Origin: Flavobacterium limnophilum
GTDB taxonomy: Bacteria > Bacteroidota > Bacteroidia > Flavobacteriales > Flavobacteriaceae
DNA length: 64,000 bases
Direction of reading: 5' to 3'
Assembly: GCF_027111315.2 (NCBI RefSeq)
Contig: NZ_CP114289.2
Span: 1,426,001 to 1,490,000 of the forward strand
Part shown: piece after piece, positions 62,001 through 64,000 of the stretch
How positions within the stretch are numbered: the stretch's first letter is position 1
How the letters are laid out: the number at the start of each line of letters is the position of its first letter
Made by a program: the position numbers and the translations under genes
The notes under the pieces: generated by a model
Told to the model about the DNA's origin: nothing
Seen by the model: the letters and a program-made list of their open reading frames with translations, nothing else
The model's database searches: none

Positions 62001-63326
62001 TTATAGTTTACCCATTGCATATTGCAAAGAATAATATTGAATAATTAAATCTAAATTGGCATTGATTAGGGAAATTTTCGCCCCGTTTACCTGTAATTCG
62101 GCATCGACCATGTCGCTGATTAAGGCAAAATCATTGTCGTATCGGCTTTTTACAATTTTGTAATTGCTCAGCGAAAGTTCCACGTCTTTCTTGAAGGTGA
62201 TGATGTTTTCCCTGCTTTCCACAAAGCGGACAAAAACGGTTTTTACTTCCTTGTCAATCTGGTCTTTGGTGTTTTCCAAAGCCGTGTTGCTTTTCTCTAT
62301 TTCAAATTTGTTGGCATTCACGCGGTGTTTCAAGTTGTAAAAACTGGAAATATCCCAATTCAATGAAACTCCGGCAGCCCAATAATTGAGAATATTGGGA
62401 TAATTGGGCCATTGAGCGGGATATTGTGTATTCAACATAAAATTGGCATTCACGTTGGGTTTAAACCCACTTCGTGTAAGGCTCAAGGAGGATTCGGACA
62501 ATTGCACCCCGATTTCGGATTGCTTGATTTCCACTCGGTTTTTATAGGCTTCGGACAGGCTTTCTTCCAAATTGATGGTTTCCGTGGGAATCATTGCTCC
62601 CGAAACTTCGGGTTTCAACACGGTGTCCGTTGGCAAACCAATCAAGATGTCCAGATAATTACTGACCAATTTGATGTTGTTGGCATCCTGAAATACCGAA
62701 ACTTTAAAACGGGACTGCTGCAATTCGGTTCGCAACAAATCACTTTTGAGGTTTTGACCGTTGGAAACGCGCGATTGGAGTTGCTTGATGCGCAAATCGG
62801 TGTTGATGATGTTTTGCTTGGTCACCTCTATCTGGCGGTATAATTTTTCGAGGGTGAAATATTGTTGCACGATGGCCAATTTCACTTCGGCTTCGGTCAT
62901 TTTGACCACCGATTCCTTCATGTTGCTGATCAACTGTTGTTGCTCTATTTTGTTGTTGATGGCGCCTCCGTTGTAGATGGGCATCGAACCCAAAATATTT
63001 CCCGAGGATTGATTGTTGAAATAATCCATGGTGATGCTTTCTTCGTAAAAGCCTTCGTAAATTTTTGGGTTTCCAATGTAATTGTAACCCGCATTCAGAC
63101 CGATATAGGGTGCTCTGGCAATTTTGGACTGGCTCAGGTTTTCATTGGCAATGGCCACATCGGTAGTCGCCATTTTGAGTTGTTTGTTGTTTTGAATGCC
63201 TAATTGAAGGGCTTCTTCCAGCTTTAGAATCCTTGTATTGGATAAATCAATATTTTGTGAATATCCCATTCCACTGGCAAGGAAAGCCAAAACTAAAGTC
63301 AAATATTTTATTTTTAATTTTTTCAA
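62001..63326 (-). CDS. TolC-family outer-membrane efflux protein
   Basis: A 441-residue outer-membrane channel with a signal peptide (TLVLAFLASGMGYSQ). The two-fold OEP repeats (LKLEEALQLGIQNNKQLKMATTDVAIANENLSQSKIARAP and later ESLSEAYKNRVEIKQSEIGVQL) and long helices are typical. First gene of the efflux operon, 12 nt before the adaptor gene. It may be regulated through the palindromic region upstream. Confidence 0.92.
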   Translation of the reverse strand: MKKLKIKYLTLVLAFLASGMGYSQNIDLSNTRILKLEEALQLGIQNNKQLKMATTDVAIANENLSQSKIARAPYIGLNAGYNYIGNPKIYEGFYEESITMDYFNNQSSGNILGSMPIYNGGAINNKIEQQQLISNMKESVVKMTEAEVKLAIVQQYFTLEKLYRQIEVTKQNIINTDLRIKQLQSRVSNGQNLKSDLLRTELQQSRFKVSVFQDANNIKLVSNYLDILIGLPTDTVLKPEVSGAMIPTETINLEESLSEAYKNRVEIKQSEIGVQLSESSLSLTRSGFKPNVNANFMLNTQYPAQWPNYPNILNYWAAGVSLNWDISSFYNLKHRVNANKFEIEKSNTALENTKDQIDKEVKTVFVRFVESRENIITFKKDVELSLSNYKIVKSRYDNDFALISDMVDAELQVNGAKISLINANLDLIIQYYSLQYAMGKL

Positions 63327-63381
63327 GAGGAAATATTGTTTGAAATTTTCTTGGATTGTGATTTAGTGCCGGTTCATTAAA

Positions 63382-63414
63382 AGTATCTAGAATCAATTGA
63401 TTTATTCAGATACT
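63382..63414. promoter_or_regulatory. Candidate operator upstream of the efflux operon
   Basis: AGTATCT (63382-63388) and AGATACT (63408-63414) form inverted arms around a palindrome TCAATTGA (63393-63400). It lies 56-88 nt upstream of the TolC ATG. No regulator gene is adjacent. The remaining 526-nt gap is AT-rich, with a CAATTG hairpin (63581-63599) but no gene. Confidence 0.3.
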
Positions 63415-63771
63415 CAAACAAATATAAAAAAAAAATTAACAAATTTTATAAAGAAAAAGATTGGTAAATATAAACCATCGATTTAAATAGATTATTTGTT
63501 TGGATTGTTTCAAAAAACTGTGAGGATGTAATTTTTGTCGGTTTTATTCTTTACAGGTCTCCCCTGTCAAGGAAAAAAAAACAATTGAAAACCTCAATTG
63601 TCGCTTTTTGCAAACCCTAATATTTACGGTAGTTCAGTTTGGTATTTATTTTACAAAACAGTAATGCATAGTGATTTATTTTTAAAATAAAAAACAATCT
63701 TGTTACTTTTTTTGTTAATATCCCGACCAAATTTGCGAATAACTTTCATTTTAATAACCATAAAAAGTATT

Positions 63772-63779
63772 TATCTTTG
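63772..63779 (+). promoter_or_regulatory. -7 element of the HU-family gene
   Basis: TATCTTTG fits TAnnTTTG, 73 nt ahead of the ATG at 63853. Confidence 0.5.
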
Positions 63780-63852
63780 AAAAGTCAGTTAGGTACTCAT
63801 TGTCAGTACACTAAGACAAACCTTTTTTAATTCATTTAATACCACTAACAAA

Positions 63853-64000
63853 ATGGCTATTAAATTTAAAACCCAGTCAAGAAAGAATCCTCAGGACCTG
63901 ACTGCCCCTGAAAAGTTCTATGCCGCTGCCATTGCAGATGGCGATGTCGATTTGGATAGGCTCGCAGAGCTGATTTCCTATCAATGTACGGTTACCGAAA
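63853..64000 (+). CDS. HU-family DNA-binding protein, N-terminal part
   Basis: The first 49 residues (MAIKFKTQSRKNPQDLTAPEKFYAAA...) of an HU-like histone of the Bacteroidota type (HU-HIG domain family). The helix-rich start and the wording LISYQCTVTE are typical. The gene runs off the right edge, so length and C-terminal domains are unknown. Confidence 0.85.
   Translation, partial: MAIKFKTQSRKNPQDLTAPEKFYAAAIADGDVDLDRLAELISYQCTVTE

Overview
The window reads as chromosomal DNA of a member of the Flavobacteriaceae (Bacteroidota), most likely Flavobacterium. Support comes from AT-rich DNA, -7 promoter elements of the form TAnnTTTG ahead of many genes, type IX secretion sorting tails on two secreted nucleases, a bacillithiol deacetylase, menaquinone genes, PorT-like and LamB-like outer-membrane proteins, and a Bacteroidota-type HU protein at the right edge. 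No phage, plasmid, IS element, rRNA operon or CRISPR array is visible. Most of the window is housekeeping metabolism, with a few accessory insertions.

Layout. 1-4.1 kb: end of ilvC, a degenerate DnaQ-like exonuclease paired with a cNMP/CBS/DUF294 protein, and a DUF2911 secreted protein. 4.4-10.2 kb: a sugar locus on the minus strand (LamB-like porin, ketohexose 3-epimerase-like enzyme, PfkB kinase, FucP-type symporter) with a divergent Nudix/winged-helix regulator; it looks like ketohexose uptake and conversion to fructose phosphate. 10.2-20 kb: type II NADH dehydrogenase, two SF2 helicases, small conserved proteins, an M1 and an M17 aminopeptidase. 20.1-27.8 kb: the complete histidine operon hisGDCBHAF(IE) on the minus strand, headed by a leader peptide with a His-rich run, a terminator and a plausible antiterminator. 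27.9-33.1 kb: pckA divergent from a ThrE-like exporter and an AspT-like antiporter; the two promoters carry identical FNR/CRP-like palindromes at identical spacing. 33.1-36 kb: tRNA-His, bshB1, and a menaquinone pair (isochorismate synthase and hotdog thioesterase). 36.1-45.8 kb: a lipoprotein, two tandem secreted endonuclease I paralogues, and purL. 45.8-47.9 kb: a beta-barrel protein and a PAS histidine kinase.

48-57.4 kb: a fatty-acid beta-oxidation region, fadD, marR, then fadN-fadA-fadE. Two foreign-looking genes sit inside it: a putative phage abortive-infection gene (PutAbiC type) between fadN and fadA with gaps of only 3 and 5 nt, and a four-helix-bundle (S23-type) gene between fadA and fadE, flanked by inverted ATAGA-type repeats. 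57.5-63.3 kb: an AI-2E-type permease, a potassium channel, and a tripartite EmrAB-TolC-like efflux operon. 63.85 kb to the end: start of an HU-family gene.

The most notable non-coding signals are the his attenuator, the mirror-image pckA/thrE promoters, two copies of a structured element sharing ATAGCAG and CGGATAG strands with compensating flanking pairs, a repeat element carried in frame inside purL, and a his operon in which each of the six sizeable gene gaps holds a repeat. All functional calls are from reading the sequence and family knowledge; no database search was run.
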